From Paenisporosarcina indica (GTDB lineage Bacteria; Bacillota; Bacilli; Bacillales_A; Planococcaceae), in NCBI RefSeq assembly GCF_001939075.1, contig NZ_MPTA01000002.1, forward strand, positions 744,001 to 808,000: a stretch of 64,000 bases of DNA, given 5' to 3'. This document shows positions 16,602 through 24,607 of the stretch, one piece after another. Under the pieces are notes generated by a model. It was not told the origin of the DNA. It made no database searches and saw nothing but the letters and a program-made list of their open reading frames with translations. A program made the translations under genes and the position numbers. Numbering within the stretch: the stretch's first letter is position 1; every line of letters starts with the position of its first letter.

Positions 16602-17780
16602 TTAACAAATAAGAGACTTTAAATCCCTAGGATAGTAAGTTAGCATTTCAATGCCATCTTCAGTTACAAGAACCGTGTCTGAATGTCTGAATCCACCTAG
16701 TCCCTTTACATAAATACCTGGTTCAACAGTAACGACCATACCCGGTTTAATTTCAGTATGATCCCCTAAATCAAAGAACGGTGCTTCATGACCAAGTATG
16801 CCAATATTGTGTCCAGTATGATGGCTAGTCAATTCAGTGATGCCCTCTTCTTTAAAGTATTTTTGAACTGTAGCCTCTACCGCAGAATATGGAATGCCCG
16901 GTTTGATTGCTGAAAATGCAACATCCTGCGCCTCATACATATGTTGGAAATATTTTTCTTGTTCTTTAGTTACTTCTTCAACAAACATTGTGCGTTCCAA
17001 TTCACTTCCATAGCCGAAAACATCTGCAGCAGCGCCAGTAACCAAAGTGTCGCCTTTTCTAAGAACTAGGTTTTGAGTTACAGCATGAGGAAACGCTGAT
17101 TCTGGTCCAACTTGTCCTCTAAAAATAGCATAAGCTGTTTTACCATGCGGCTTATATTCAGGTCCCAACGTTTCAATCATAGCCATAGTTGCTTCCATTG
17201 AAGCTTTACTAGTAATCTCAATTTCACTTAATCCAGCTTTTGTATATTTTTGAAGTAATCGATGCGCTAAATTCCCCCATCGACATGACTCTTTAATTAA
17301 TTCAATTTCGTTGTTGGATTTGATAAAGCGCATTTCCTCAATGATTCCTTTTAATGAAACAAACTCTTTAACTGTAATCAATTGATCAATCGACTGACCA
17401 CGGTATCCCATAGAAGATCCATAACCAATTGCATCATAACCTACCGTTTTATTTTCAAAGCCGAACTGAACCAATAATTCTTTTAAGTACTCCATCGGGT
17501 GCTTGATTCCTGGATACTCCGGATACGAGTGGACATAATCCACTACGCCGTATTCTTCAGCATGTTCATGTTCCAGTGCAGGTAGGAACAAATGAACCTT
17601 CTGATTTGGGTCAACAAATAACCCAATTGGACGTTCTGTTGGATGGAAGTGGAACCCTGTTAAATAGAAGATATCCGTTACTGCAAAAACCACTGCTGCT
17701 TCACAATTTTGCTCTGTTAATTTACCAAAGAATTTTTGTTGACGTTCTTGAAACTCACTTTTAGGAATAGATAACAGCAT
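16602..17780 (-). CDS. M24-family (creatinase/Xaa-Pro peptidase fold) hydrolase
   Basis: A 392-residue protein with a creatinase-type N-terminal domain and a C-terminal pita-bread domain. The 'HHTGHNIG' histidines and 'VTVEPGIYV' glutamate are conserved. The usual metal-binding positions differ: the first Asp is replaced in 'VTGAAAD', the second is Glu in 'YGSELERT', and the last Glu is Ser in 'GFRHSDT'. Three of five metal ligands are therefore non-canonical, so this may be a metal-independent, creatinase-like enzyme rather than a prolidase. It is the last gene of a peptide/opine-type ABC operon, overlapping the ATPase gene by 20 nt, so it likely hydrolyses the imported compound (a proline dipeptide, opine or guanidino compound). 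Confidence 0.85.
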   Translation of the reverse strand: MLLSIPKSEFQERQQKFFGKLTEQNCEAAVVFAVTDIFYLTGFHFHPTERPIGLFVDPNQKVHLFLPALEHEHAEEYGVVDYVHSYPEYPGIKHPMEYLKELLVQFGFENKTVGYDAIGYGSSMGYRGQSIDQLITVKEFVSLKGIIEEMRFIKSNNEIELIKESCRWGNLAHRLLQKYTKAGLSEIEITSKASMEATMAMIETLGPEYKPHGKTAYAIFRGQVGPESAFPHAVTQNLVLRKGDTLVTGAAADVFGYGSELERTMFVEEVTKEQEKYFQHMYEAQDVAFSAIKPGIPYSAVEATVQKYFKEEGITELTSHHTGHNIGILGHEAPFFDLGDHTEIKPGMVVTVEPGIYVKGLGGFRHSDTVLVTEDGIEMLTYYPRDLKSLIC

Positions 17781-18768
17781 GCTTAATTTCCTCCTCGTTT
17801 TTTATATATAAATGGCAATTTGCCGTGTGACCTTTTTCAAACTCTGTTGGTTCAGGCATGACGGATTTGCAGATTTCCATTGCAAATGGACACCGTGGAT
17901 GGAATGTACAACCAGAAGGCGGATTAGCGGGGCTAGGAACATCCCCTTTTAAAATGATCCTGCTCTTCTCTTCTTTTGGATGTTTTACGGGTACAGCGGA
18001 TAGTAAAGCTTGCGTATACGGGTGCTTTGGATTATTAAACAAATCCTCTGTTTCTGCAATTTCAACGATTTTCCCAAGATACATCACGGCTACACGGTCT
18101 GTCATATGTTGAATGACGCTTAAATCGTGTGAAATGAACAAGTATGTTAAACCAAATTCCTTCTGTAGCTCGAGCATTAAATTGATGACTTGAGATTGTA
18201 CTGATACATCCAAAGCCGATACCGGTTCATCTGCGATAATGAAGTCTGGCTGAAGAATTACCGCACGTGCAATTCCAATTCGTTGTCTTTGTCCTCCAGA
18301 AAATTCATGAGGATAGCGGTCTAAATGGTATTCAGATAATCCGACTATCTGAAGCATCGAAATGACTTTCTGTAATCTTTCTTTTTTATCGAATTTGTCA
18401 TGGACCCTCAATGGTTCCATTAATATTTGACGAATAGTTTTTTTCGGATTAAGCGAAGCATATGGATCCTGGAATACCATTTGCATCTGTTTGCGCATAG
18501 AACGCATCTGATCATACGGCAAAGTTGCTAAGTTAGTACCTTTAAATATGACCTCACCTGCTGTTGGTTCAACCAATCTTAAAATCGTTCTCCCTGTTGT
18601 TGATTTTCCACAGCCAGACTCACCGACCAATGCAAAAGTTTCACCCTTCATTACTGTAAAGTTCACGTCATCTACAGCTCTTACAAGAATCTTTTCTTTA
18701 AACATCCCTTGTGGAATCTCATAATACTTTTTTAAATTCTTAACTGATAACAATACTTGGCTCTCCAC
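17761..18768 (-). CDS. oligopeptide/dipeptide ABC transporter ATPase (OppF/DppF type)
   Basis: A 335-residue ATPase. Walker A is GESGCGKST at residues 49-57, followed by the Q-loop '[12 protein letters not shown]', the signature 'FSGGQRQR', Walker B 'IIADEP' and the switch His in 'ISHD'. The C-terminal extension 'GCTFHPRCPFA' with clustered cysteines is the oligopeptide-type C-terminal domain that can carry an Fe-S cluster. It pairs with the OppD-like subunit encoded immediately upstream (29-nt overlap) to drive the permeases of this operon. Substrate choice lies with the binding protein, so peptide versus opine cannot be decided here. Confidence 0.92.
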   Translation of the reverse strand: MESQVLLSVKNLKKYYEIPQGMFKEKILVRAVDDVNFTVMKGETFALVGESGCGKSTTGRTILRLVEPTAGEVIFKGTNLATLPYDQMRSMRKQMQMVFQDPYASLNPKKTIRQILMEPLRVHDKFDKKERLQKVISMLQIVGLSEYHLDRYPHEFSGGQRQRIGIARAVILQPDFIIADEPVSALDVSVQSQVINLMLELQKEFGLTYLFISHDLSVIQHMTDRVAVMYLGKIVEIAETEDLFNNPKHPYTQALLSAVPVKHPKEEKSRIILKGDVPSPANPPSGCTFHPRCPFAMEICKSVMPEPTEFEKGHTANCHLYIKNEEEIKHAVIYS

Positions 18769-19756
18769 TATGCTTCACCTCCTCCAATGCTGGTTCCTGT
18801 AGCCAACATTTGCTGATATGTTCGCCCTTTTTAAAAGCAGGTGGTGTTTCTGCCAGACATTTTTCAAAAGCAAATGGACATCTATTTGCAAATACACAAC
18901 CTTCTTTAATTTCAGAAGGTTTTGGAACTTGACCTTGGATTGAAAATAATGTGCTTTTGCGTTCATTATTGGAAGGCAATGATTTCATGAGCCCTTGGGT
19001 ATAGGGATGTAAGGGTCGATCAAATAATTCATTTACCTCGGCCTCTTCCACCACCTCACCCGCATACATGACCACTACACGATCACACATTTCGGCAACA
19101 ACACTTAAGTCATGCGTAATAAGCATCAGGCTCATATCATTCTTTGTTTTAATATCTTTTAAAAGCTCCAGAATCTGGGCTTGAATTGTAACATCTAGAG
19201 CGGTTGTAGGTTCATCTGCAATCATTAGCTTCGGTTGACACAACAAGGCAAGTGAAATCATTACCCGCTGTCTCATTCCACCTGATAGTTGATGAGGATA
19301 TTCATCAATTATTTGTTCAGCTCTCGGAAGACCGACCTGCTTTAATACCGTAATAATCGTTTTCCTAGTTTCGGATTTCGACATCTTTTTATGTTGTCTT
19401 AAAGGTTCGCTCAATTGTTCACCAATCGTAAAGACAGGGTTCAGAGAGGTCATCGGTTCCTGGAAAATCATTGAAATTTCATTACCTCGAAGTTTACGAA
19501 ACTCTTTTTCATTTAGCCTTGAAATATCCCTATTATTAAAAAGGATTTCGCCAGAGACAATCTTACTAGATTTCACTGGCAAAAGGCCCATAACTGAAAG
19601 GGAAGTCACACTTTTCCCACAACCAGATTCACCCACAATACCCAGAGTCTCTCCTCTATTCACGTGAAAGTTTACTCCTCGTATGGGTTGAACAGTCTCT
19701 TTTCCACTTTTAAATTGGATTCGTAGGTCATTAACTTGCAGAATCTTTTCCAACAC
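18740..19756 (-). CDS. oligopeptide/dipeptide ABC transporter ATPase (OppD/DppD type)
   Basis: A 338-residue ATPase with Walker [10 protein letters not shown]-loop 'IFQEPMTSLNP', signature 'LSGGMRQR', Walker B 'MIADEP' and 'ITHD'. The Cys-containing C-terminal segment 'GCVFANRCPFAF' is typical of Opp/Dpp ATPases. The ATG at 19762 directly abuts the GGAGGG ribosome binding site, so the GTG at 19756 or TTG at 19753 (6 or 9 nt spacing) is the more likely start. It lies 9-15 nt after the DppC-like permease and overlaps the second ATPase gene. Confidence 0.92.
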   Translation of the reverse strand: MLEKILQVNDLRIQFKSGKETVQPIRGVNFHVNRGETLGIVGESGCGKSVTSLSVMGLLPVKSSKIVSGEILFNNRDISRLNEKEFRKLRGNEISMIFQEPMTSLNPVFTIGEQLSEPLRQHKKMSKSETRKTIITVLKQVGLPRAEQIIDEYPHQLSGGMRQRVMISLALLCQPKLMIADEPTTALDVTIQAQILELLKDIKTKNDMSLMLITHDLSVVAEMCDRVVVMYAGEVVEEAEVNELFDRPLHPYTQGLMKSLPSNNERKSTLFSIQGQVPKPSEIKEGCVFANRCPFAFEKCLAETPPAFKKGEHISKCWLQEPALEEVKHSGEPSIVIS

Positions 19757-19771
19757 GATCATCCCTCCTTG

Positions 19772-20680
19772 TTACTCACCTTTCAATTCTGGATCCAATG
19801 TATCACGAAGCCAATCTCCGAAAAGGTTAACACCGAGAGCAGTAAACATTATAGCAATACCCGGGAACGTGATTAACCACCATGAACTGAAAATATAATC
19901 TTTACCTTCATTTAACATATTTCCCCATGCCGGTTCTGGAGGTTGAACCCCAAATCCCAAGAAACTAACTGATGCTTCGGCAATAATATAAGTCCCAATT
20001 TGAAGGGAAGAAAGAATAATAATGGGTGTAAATAAATTGGGTAGAATATGCTTAAACAAAATACCAATTCTTGATACACCAGTTGCTACGCTTGCAATAA
20101 TAAACTCCTTCTCACGAAGGGCGAGCACTTCACTACGGATGACACGAGCAAAAATCACCCACCCACCGATAGCCAAAGAAATAATGATATTACGCAGACC
20201 TGTACCAATAATCGCATTAATTACTAAAACCAAAAGGATGAATGGAAAGCTTAGTTGAACATCCACAATGCGCATTAAGATAACATCAATCCAACCTCTG
20301 AAATATCCAGAAATAATTCCTACAATTGTTCCAAATGTCCCAGCAATCAACACAGTAGTTACACCTATGATTACTGATATTCTTGCTCCCAAAATGATTC
20401 GAGAAAAAATATCTCTTCCTAACTGATCTGTTCCTAACAGATGACCATCAGTCATTGGGGGTAATAATTTTTTACCGAAGTCCGCAAGAAGTGGATCATA
20501 AGGAACAATCCATTGACCAAAAATACTGATGAACAGCAAGAGAACGATAATGAGAAATCCAAGCATTCCTGTCCAACTTCTCATTAGATTGGAGAAAAAC
20601 GCAGCTACTGCAGATTGTTTTTTGCTCTTTAATGGTTGAGTATTTGCTGCGTGAGGTACTTTTGGGAAATTCACTGTCAT
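19772..20680 (-). CDS. ABC transporter permease (OppC/DppC type)
   Basis: A 302-residue membrane protein. A cytosolic N-terminus is followed by a first transmembrane helix (about 36-58), then the periplasm-side 'DPLLADFGKKLLPP..HLLGTDQLGRDIFSR' pattern typical of OppC, and five more helices. The EAA loop is around 'REKEFIIASVATGVSRIGILFKHILPN'. It forms the channel with the OppB-like partner. It lies 8 nt after that gene and 9 nt before the first ATPase gene, in one operon. Confidence 0.92.
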   Translation of the reverse strand: MTVNFPKVPHAANTQPLKSKKQSAVAAFFSNLMRSWTGMLGFLIIVLLLFISIFGQWIVPYDPLLADFGKKLLPPMTDGHLLGTDQLGRDIFSRIILGARISVIIGVTTVLIAGTFGTIVGIISGYFRGWIDVILMRIVDVQLSFPFILLVLVINAIIGTGLRNIIISLAIGGWVIFARVIRSEVLALREKEFIIASVATGVSRIGILFKHILPNLFTPIIILSSLQIGTYIIAEASVSFLGFGVQPPEPAWGNMLNEGKDYIFSSWWLITFPGIAIMFTALGVNLFGDWLRDTLDPELKGE

Positions 20681-20688
20681 ACTCTCAC

Positions 20689-21606
20689 CTACTTCACTCG
20701 AATTTGCGGGTTAACATATGCATACAATAAGTCCGCAACAAAGTTAATCACTGCATAAATCAGCGCTATGATAAATACTCCAGCTAGAACGATTGGAAAG
20801 TCTCGGTTCATAAGGGATTGCATTAATAATCTTCCAATTCCAGGCCAAGCAAATACAACCTCAGTAATCACTGCTCCTCCAAGTAAAGTTCCTAAGTCTA
20901 GAGCCACTAGCGTAATAATTGGAATTAAGGAATTTTTAAGTGCATAACGCCCTACCAATCGAAAAGTCGGTACCCCTGAAGCTTTTGCCGTACGTATATA
21001 ATCTTTTCTTAATACATCTAACATGGTTGATCGTGTGAAACGCGTAAACCTTGCAACACTATAAGCGGCAAGAGTAATCATAGGCAGAATTAAATGAACA
21101 ACTGATCCTGCTCCACCGGAAGGAAGAATATGCAGTTGGGCCGCAAAAAAGTATATGAGTAACAGACCTAACCAAAAGCTTGGGACCGCTTGACCCAACA
21201 CCGTAAACGCAACACTAATCCGGTCGAAAACTGAATTTCTTTTAAAAGCGGAAAGTACGCCTAAAGGAATGGCAATTAACAAAGATAATAATAGTGATGA
21301 TATGGCTAATTGGAATGTAGCCGGCAAACGATCCAACACTATCGGCAAAGCATCTTCACGGCTACGTAGAGATTGACCAAAGTCTCCCTGAACTGCATTT
21401 ACCATAAATTCCCCGTATTGAATATGGAGAGGACGATTAAATCCTAACTTTTCTCGGAATTCTTCAATTTGTTCTCGTGGTGCATCAGGGGGCAAGAACA
21501 GTGCTGTTGGATCTCCAGATAATCGGATTAAGAAAAACACAACAGTAAGCGCCAACAAAACGACAACCACAACTTGAATTAGTCTTTTAATTACATAATC
21601 AAGCAT
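20689..21606 (-). CDS. ABC transporter permease (OppB/DppB type)
   Basis: A 305-residue protein with six predicted membrane helices. The N-terminal 'MLDYVIKRLIQVVVVVLLAL' is the usual OppB start, and the EAA loop is near 'LRKDYIRTAKASGVPTFRLVGRYALKNSLIP'. The end 'YAYVNPQIRVK' is the common OppB tail. It follows the binding-protein gene after a hairpin-containing spacer, the classic arrangement that lets the binding protein be made in excess. Confidence 0.92.
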   Translation of the reverse strand: MLDYVIKRLIQVVVVVLLALTVVFFLIRLSGDPTALFLPPDAPREQIEEFREKLGFNRPLHIQYGEFMVNAVQGDFGQSLRSREDALPIVLDRLPATFQLAISSLLLSLLIAIPLGVLSAFKRNSVFDRISVAFTVLGQAVPSFWLGLLLIYFFAAQLHILPSGGAGSVVHLILPMITLAAYSVARFTRFTRSTMLDVLRKDYIRTAKASGVPTFRLVGRYALKNSLIPIITLVALDLGTLLGGAVITEVVFAWPGIGRLLMQSLMNRDFPIVLAGVFIIALIYAVINFVADLLYAYVNPQIRVK

Positions 21607-21644
21607 ACTTAACTCCCCTCTTATAGCAGATATAAATATGTAAA

Positions 21645-21662
21645 GGGAGGCAATGTCCTCCC
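21645..21662 (-). terminator. intercistronic hairpin between binding protein and permease genes
   Basis: A 6-bp G/C stem (GGGAGG / CCTCCC) with a 6-nt loop, followed by TTTAC on the minus strand. It is probably an attenuator or mRNA-stabilising hairpin that raises binding-protein output relative to the membrane parts. Confidence 0.5.
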
Positions 21663-21753
21663 CTCATTTAGCTGTAATTATAATCTCTTAATTCCATGAC
21701 ATCTCAAACGCCGGGAGTTTTTCATCTACACGAGGACTAAAGTTCAAATCCTT

Positions 21754-23238
21754 TCAAACTGCATACAAGTCAGCCTGTTGCCATAATGGAACCCAAGCAG
21801 CTTTCTCTACCAAACTATGCTGTAGTTCTTCATAACCTTTAAATCGCTCATCTTCATTAAATAATGCATTTGTTTCATAGATTTTGGCTTCAAGATCTTT
21901 GTCGTAGAAACTACTGTATGGAGCCACTTCTGTAAAGAGATTTTCAATCGTTGATTGTGGATCGAACGCTGGTCCCCATCCTAAAATAAACATGTCTTTC
22001 ATTTCTCTATTTCTGATTTTCTCCAGATGAGCTCCCCACTCGTTCACTTGTACATTGACTTTCACACCAATGCGTTGAAGTTGAGCAGCAATGGCTTGAG
22101 CGACTTGGGAGTCCATAGGATATCGGCCGTTAGGTGTATCCAAAGTTAACTCCAAAGATTCAGGATCGTACCCAGCCTCTTTTAACATACTCTTCGCTTT
22201 TTCCGGATCAAAATCATAACCTTCTGTTTCAACATATGCGGTATTGATAACTGCTAGTGGACCAGTCATTTTAGTTCCATGACCATTTAATACTGCTTCT
22301 AGCAACTCATCTACATCTACTGCATAGTTCAACGCTTGACGAACTTTCTCATCCTTCATTGGGCCGTCATGGAATGTATTTAATGCTAGATAATTTATTC
22401 GTGCTGACGCTACTTCTGCAACTTTTGAATTTCCATCGCTTTCAATTTTTCCAATGGAATCAACCGGGATATTTTTAAACAAATCTACTTCTCCACTCAA
22501 GAAAGCAGATAAACGAGAACTGAATTCCGGAATATAACGGAATTCCAAATGTTTGATCTTAGGTGTTCCATTCCAGTAATCTTCGAATGCTTCTAATTTC
22601 AAATAATTGTCGCGGGACCACTCTACAAATTTATAAGCACCCGTTCCAACCGGTTTTTTTGCCGCTTCATCCGTTCCAACTTCTTCAACGTAGCCTGGTT
22701 CCATAATTAGCAAATCTTCAGTGATTCGTTGAATTAAGCTAGGGAAAGGCTTAGCTGTCTTGATTTGGACTTCATATGGTGAAAGTACAGTCACTTCTTG
22801 TACATCTACCCAACGCGATTTGTAGAACGATTGATTTGCATCATCTAAAATATAGTCAATACTATATTTAACCGAATTAGCGTCAAAATCGGCTCCGTTA
22901 TGGAATTTGACTCCTTCTTTCAATTTCAATTTCCAAGTCAATTCATCTACGTTTTCCCATTCTTCGGCAAGTACGGGGATAAATTCACCCGTCTTACCAT
23001 CACGTTCAATAAGGGCATCGTAAATATTCCGAATTTGCGTATCAGTTACATAGTTAACATCTGAGTTAGCAATCAGCGTTCCAGCATCAGCTTCAAATGC
23101 AATGACAATACTATCTTTTTCTGTCGTTGCAGAATTACCTTTATCTTTTGAATCACCTGTACCTGCCGCCCCTTCCGTACAAGCAGATAAGATTAACAAC
23201 AAACTTAAAACTAGTAAGAAGAATGCATTCTTTTTCAT
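21754..23238 (-). CDS. ABC transporter substrate-binding lipoprotein (SBP family 5), C-terminus cut by in-frame TGA
   Basis: A 494-residue lipoprotein: signal peptide with lipobox 'LILSAC' (Cys20), then an SBP_bac_5 fold ('WKLKLKEGVKFHNGADFDA', 'KPVGTGAYKF', 'VRQALNYAVD'). It captures peptides or opines outside the cell. The frame ends at a TGA at 21754-21756, but the same frame continues for 21 sense codons ('KDLNFSPR...') to a TAA at 21688, and that continuation has the typical family ending. The TGA looks like a CGA-to-TGA nonsense change. The protein may still fold, or the gene may be dying, or the base may be a sequencing error. Confidence 0.88.
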   Translation of the reverse strand: MKKNAFFLLVLSLLLILSACTEGAAGTGDSKDKGNSATTEKDSIVIAFEADAGTLIANSDVNYVTDTQIRNIYDALIERDGKTGEFIPVLAEEWENVDELTWKLKLKEGVKFHNGADFDANSVKYSIDYILDDANQSFYKSRWVDVQEVTVLSPYEVQIKTAKPFPSLIQRITEDLLIMEPGYVEEVGTDEAAKKPVGTGAYKFVEWSRDNYLKLEAFEDYWNGTPKIKHLEFRYIPEFSSRLSAFLSGEVDLFKNIPVDSIGKIESDGNSKVAEVASARINYLALNTFHDGPMKDEKVRQALNYAVDVDELLEAVLNGHGTKMTGPLAVINTAYVETEGYDFDPEKAKSMLKEAGYDPESLELTLDTPNGRYPMDSQVAQAIAAQLQRIGVKVNVQVNEWGAHLEKIRNREMKDMFILGWGPAFDPQSTIENLFTEVAPYSSFYDKDLEAKIYETNALFNEDERFKGYEELQHSLVEKAAWVPLWQQADLYAV

Positions 23239-23253
23239 TTTCTGATTTCCCCC

Positions 23254-23688
23254 TTAATTAATGTTAGGATATAAAACCTTCTCAATCTTTTTCATCGAGT
23301 CAATTAAGACTTCAATCTCTTCTTCGGAAATTCCGTCAATCATGCTTTGAACATTGAGACTTGCTTTATCGGCTAATAAATTTAGTACATCTCCCCCTGC
23401 TTTTGTGAGTTCTATATGGTAAATTCGACGATCCTCTTTAGAAACTTTCTTCTCTATTAGTCCTTTTTTTTCGAAATGTTTCAATATTCTACTCATATAA
23501 CTTTTATCCAAGAGAAAGAAGTTTGACAAATAAGCCGCGGTACAGAATTCATGTGTGGATATTTGAAATAATATTAAGGCTTCAGTAGCTGAGTAAGCAC
23601 TTTTATCTGTATATAAATTGAAAAGTCCCATTGCACGAGTGTAAAAACGATTAAAACTTTTAATATCTTGAATTATCTTTTCGGACAT
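23254..23688 (-). CDS. MarR-family transcriptional regulator
   Basis: A 144-residue winged-helix protein. The DNA-binding region spans about residues 50-105: 'FCTAAYLSNFFLLDKSYMSRILKHFEKKGLI' is the recognition helix region and 'SKEDRRIYHIELTKAG' is the wing, with the characteristic DRR. N- and C-terminal helices form the dimer interface. It is the first gene of the importer operon, 15 nt before the binding-protein gene, and a palindrome overlaps the promoter in front of it, so it likely controls itself and the operon in response to the transported compound. Confidence 0.9.
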   Translation of the reverse strand: MSEKIIQDIKSFNRFYTRAMGLFNLYTDKSAYSATEALILFQISTHEFCTAAYLSNFFLLDKSYMSRILKHFEKKGLIEKKVSKEDRRIYHIELTKAGGDVLNLLADKASLNVQSMIDGISEEEIEVLIDSMKKIEKVLYPNIN

Positions 23689-23708
23689 TTTTTAATAGTC
23701 CTCCTATT

Positions 23709-23753
23709 TAGAATTATTCGTTAATTCTACGTGTGAAAGGTGGCTTTTGTCAA
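23709..23753 (-). promoter_or_regulatory. sigma-A promoter with overlapping palindromic operator (MarR operon)
   Basis: On the minus strand TTGACA (23748-23753) and TAGAAT (23724-23729) are 18 nt apart. The -10 forms one arm of a perfect 21-bp palindrome, TAGAATTA and TAATTCTA around ttcgt (23709-23729). This suits autorepression by the MarR protein encoded just downstream. Confidence 0.7.
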
Positions 23754-23812
23754 CTATATTATTACGAATTCCGAAAGAATGTTTTTTGGTTTTTTTAATA
23801 GAATGATAAAAA

Positions 23813-23834
23813 AGCCTGAAATCTCTCACAGGCT
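23813..23834 (-). terminator. orphan hairpin with T-run
   Basis: AGCCTG/CAGGCT stem followed on the minus strand by TTTTTTA. No minus-strand gene lies directly upstream of it, so it may be a relic. The surrounding 23754-24035 stretch shows no gene. Confidence 0.3.
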
Positions 23835-24035
23835 CTTGGAAGTTATTTCTTGTTAACAAACAAAACTTCTTAAATCAAGATTCTTTTTTTCTCAGAGTCT
23901 CTTTTTATAGAATCTACAGGGGTTTTTTGTCTACTTAGGTAATAAAGACCGCAACTAAATTGCGTCATTTGCTATGCGATTCCCACATTTTTCATGAAAA
24001 GAATATAAAAATGGGAATGTATGTTCTATTTATGG

Positions 24036-24041
24036 TAAAAT
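24036..24041 (+). promoter_or_regulatory. candidate extended -10 of the toxin gene
   Basis: TGG-TAAAAT lies about 65 nt before the toxin start; no good -35 is seen 17 nt upstream. Long leaders with a buried start are usual in this toxin class. Confidence 0.3.
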
Positions 24042-24105
24042 AAAAATAGCAATTGACGATACAGGATGTGCGCTTGGTTACTCCATGGGAATGGAGGTGT
24101 TGCCA

Positions 24106-24213
24106 ATGTCGATTTATGAATCGATTAACTTATTGATTCAGACAAGCGCTGTGATTGTCACAGGATTCGGTGTAATGTTGTCACTTTTCTTTTTTGCAAA
24201 CAAAAAGAAATAG
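24106..24213 (+). CDS. type I toxin, holin-like/TxpA-BsrG family small membrane peptide
   Basis: A 35-residue peptide, 'MSIYESINLLIQTSAVIVTG' followed by 'FGVMLSLFFFANKKK': one transmembrane helix and a Lys-rich C-terminus, the layout of TxpA/BsrG/YonT-type 'putative holin-like toxins'. GGAGG lies 8 nt before the ATG. The mRNA continues into a stable G/C hairpin with a T-rich tail at 24295-24320. A convergent promoter on the other strand produces an overlapping antisense RNA, as for txpA/ratA. Such peptides insert into the membrane and stop growth when the antitoxin RNA is absent. The gene is short and could be missed by automatic annotation. Confidence 0.85.
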   Translation: MSIYESINLLIQTSAVIVTGFGVMLSLFFFANKKK

Positions 24214-24337
24214 TCGCCACCCCAGGTAAGGTTTGAACGACTATTTCCGATTCAAATTGAGCCAACCGCCTTCTTGCGGTCAACAATTGCAGGTCCGGGT
24301 GGTTGCACACCCGGTTCTTATCGTGCCAATACTTACT
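24208..24337 (-). ncRNA. antisense RNA antitoxin (RatA/SR4-like)
   Basis: Predicted from a consensus promoter at 24344-24372 and a minus-strand terminator: the 9-bp stem AAATAGTCG/CGACTATTT (24208-24246) followed by CTTTTTG. The transcript would be about 130 nt, complementary to the 3' part of the toxin mRNA including its stop codon region, and internally structured (ACCGC/GCGGT and CCGGGTG/CACCCGG hairpins). It would block toxin synthesis or trigger decay of the mRNA. Ends are estimates. Confidence 0.7.
24295..24320 (+). terminator. toxin mRNA terminator
   Basis: CCGGGTG/CACCCGG stem with a 6-nt loop followed by TTCTTA, 80 nt after the toxin stop. Confidence 0.65.
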
Positions 24338-24343
24338 GACTTA

Positions 24344-24372
24344 ATTATATCGAATTTTCACTACGAATTCAA
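24344..24372 (-). promoter_or_regulatory. strong promoter of the antitoxin RNA
   Basis: TTGAAT (-35, 24367-24372) and TATAAT (-10, 24344-24349) on the minus strand with exact 17-nt spacing, pointing toward the toxin gene with no gene of its own to serve. The remaining 24373-24560 sequence holds no gene. Confidence 0.8.
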
Positions 24373-24563
24373 TTAAATACCTAATTTCCCAGCGGTGTTT
24401 TAGGTATATTCACACATATCCATCCTATGCATGGTCTTTTTCGGGCAACCTTCATTTAACGGGAAGACGTTGAACTCTTCCTTCGTCAATCTAGTAATTC
24501 GCTTGGTGGTACTTGGTGGTACTAAGTTTTCTTGCCATTTGTTTTTCACCAAAAAAGATGTAC

Positions 24564-24606
24564 GAAAAAACTCTACCCCCTGATTCTTATTCTGGGGTAG
24601 AGTTTG
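24564..24606 (-). terminator. terminator of the STAS-domain gene
   Basis: An 11-bp stem (AACTCTACCCC / GGGGTAGAGTT) followed on the minus strand by TTTTTTCG; it abuts the stop at 24608. Confidence 0.85.
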
Positions 24607-24607
24607 G

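Noticed and set aside
24513-24532. Two copies of CTTGGTGGTA in tandem
   Set aside because: Short, isolated and without flanking structure; likely chance or slippage.
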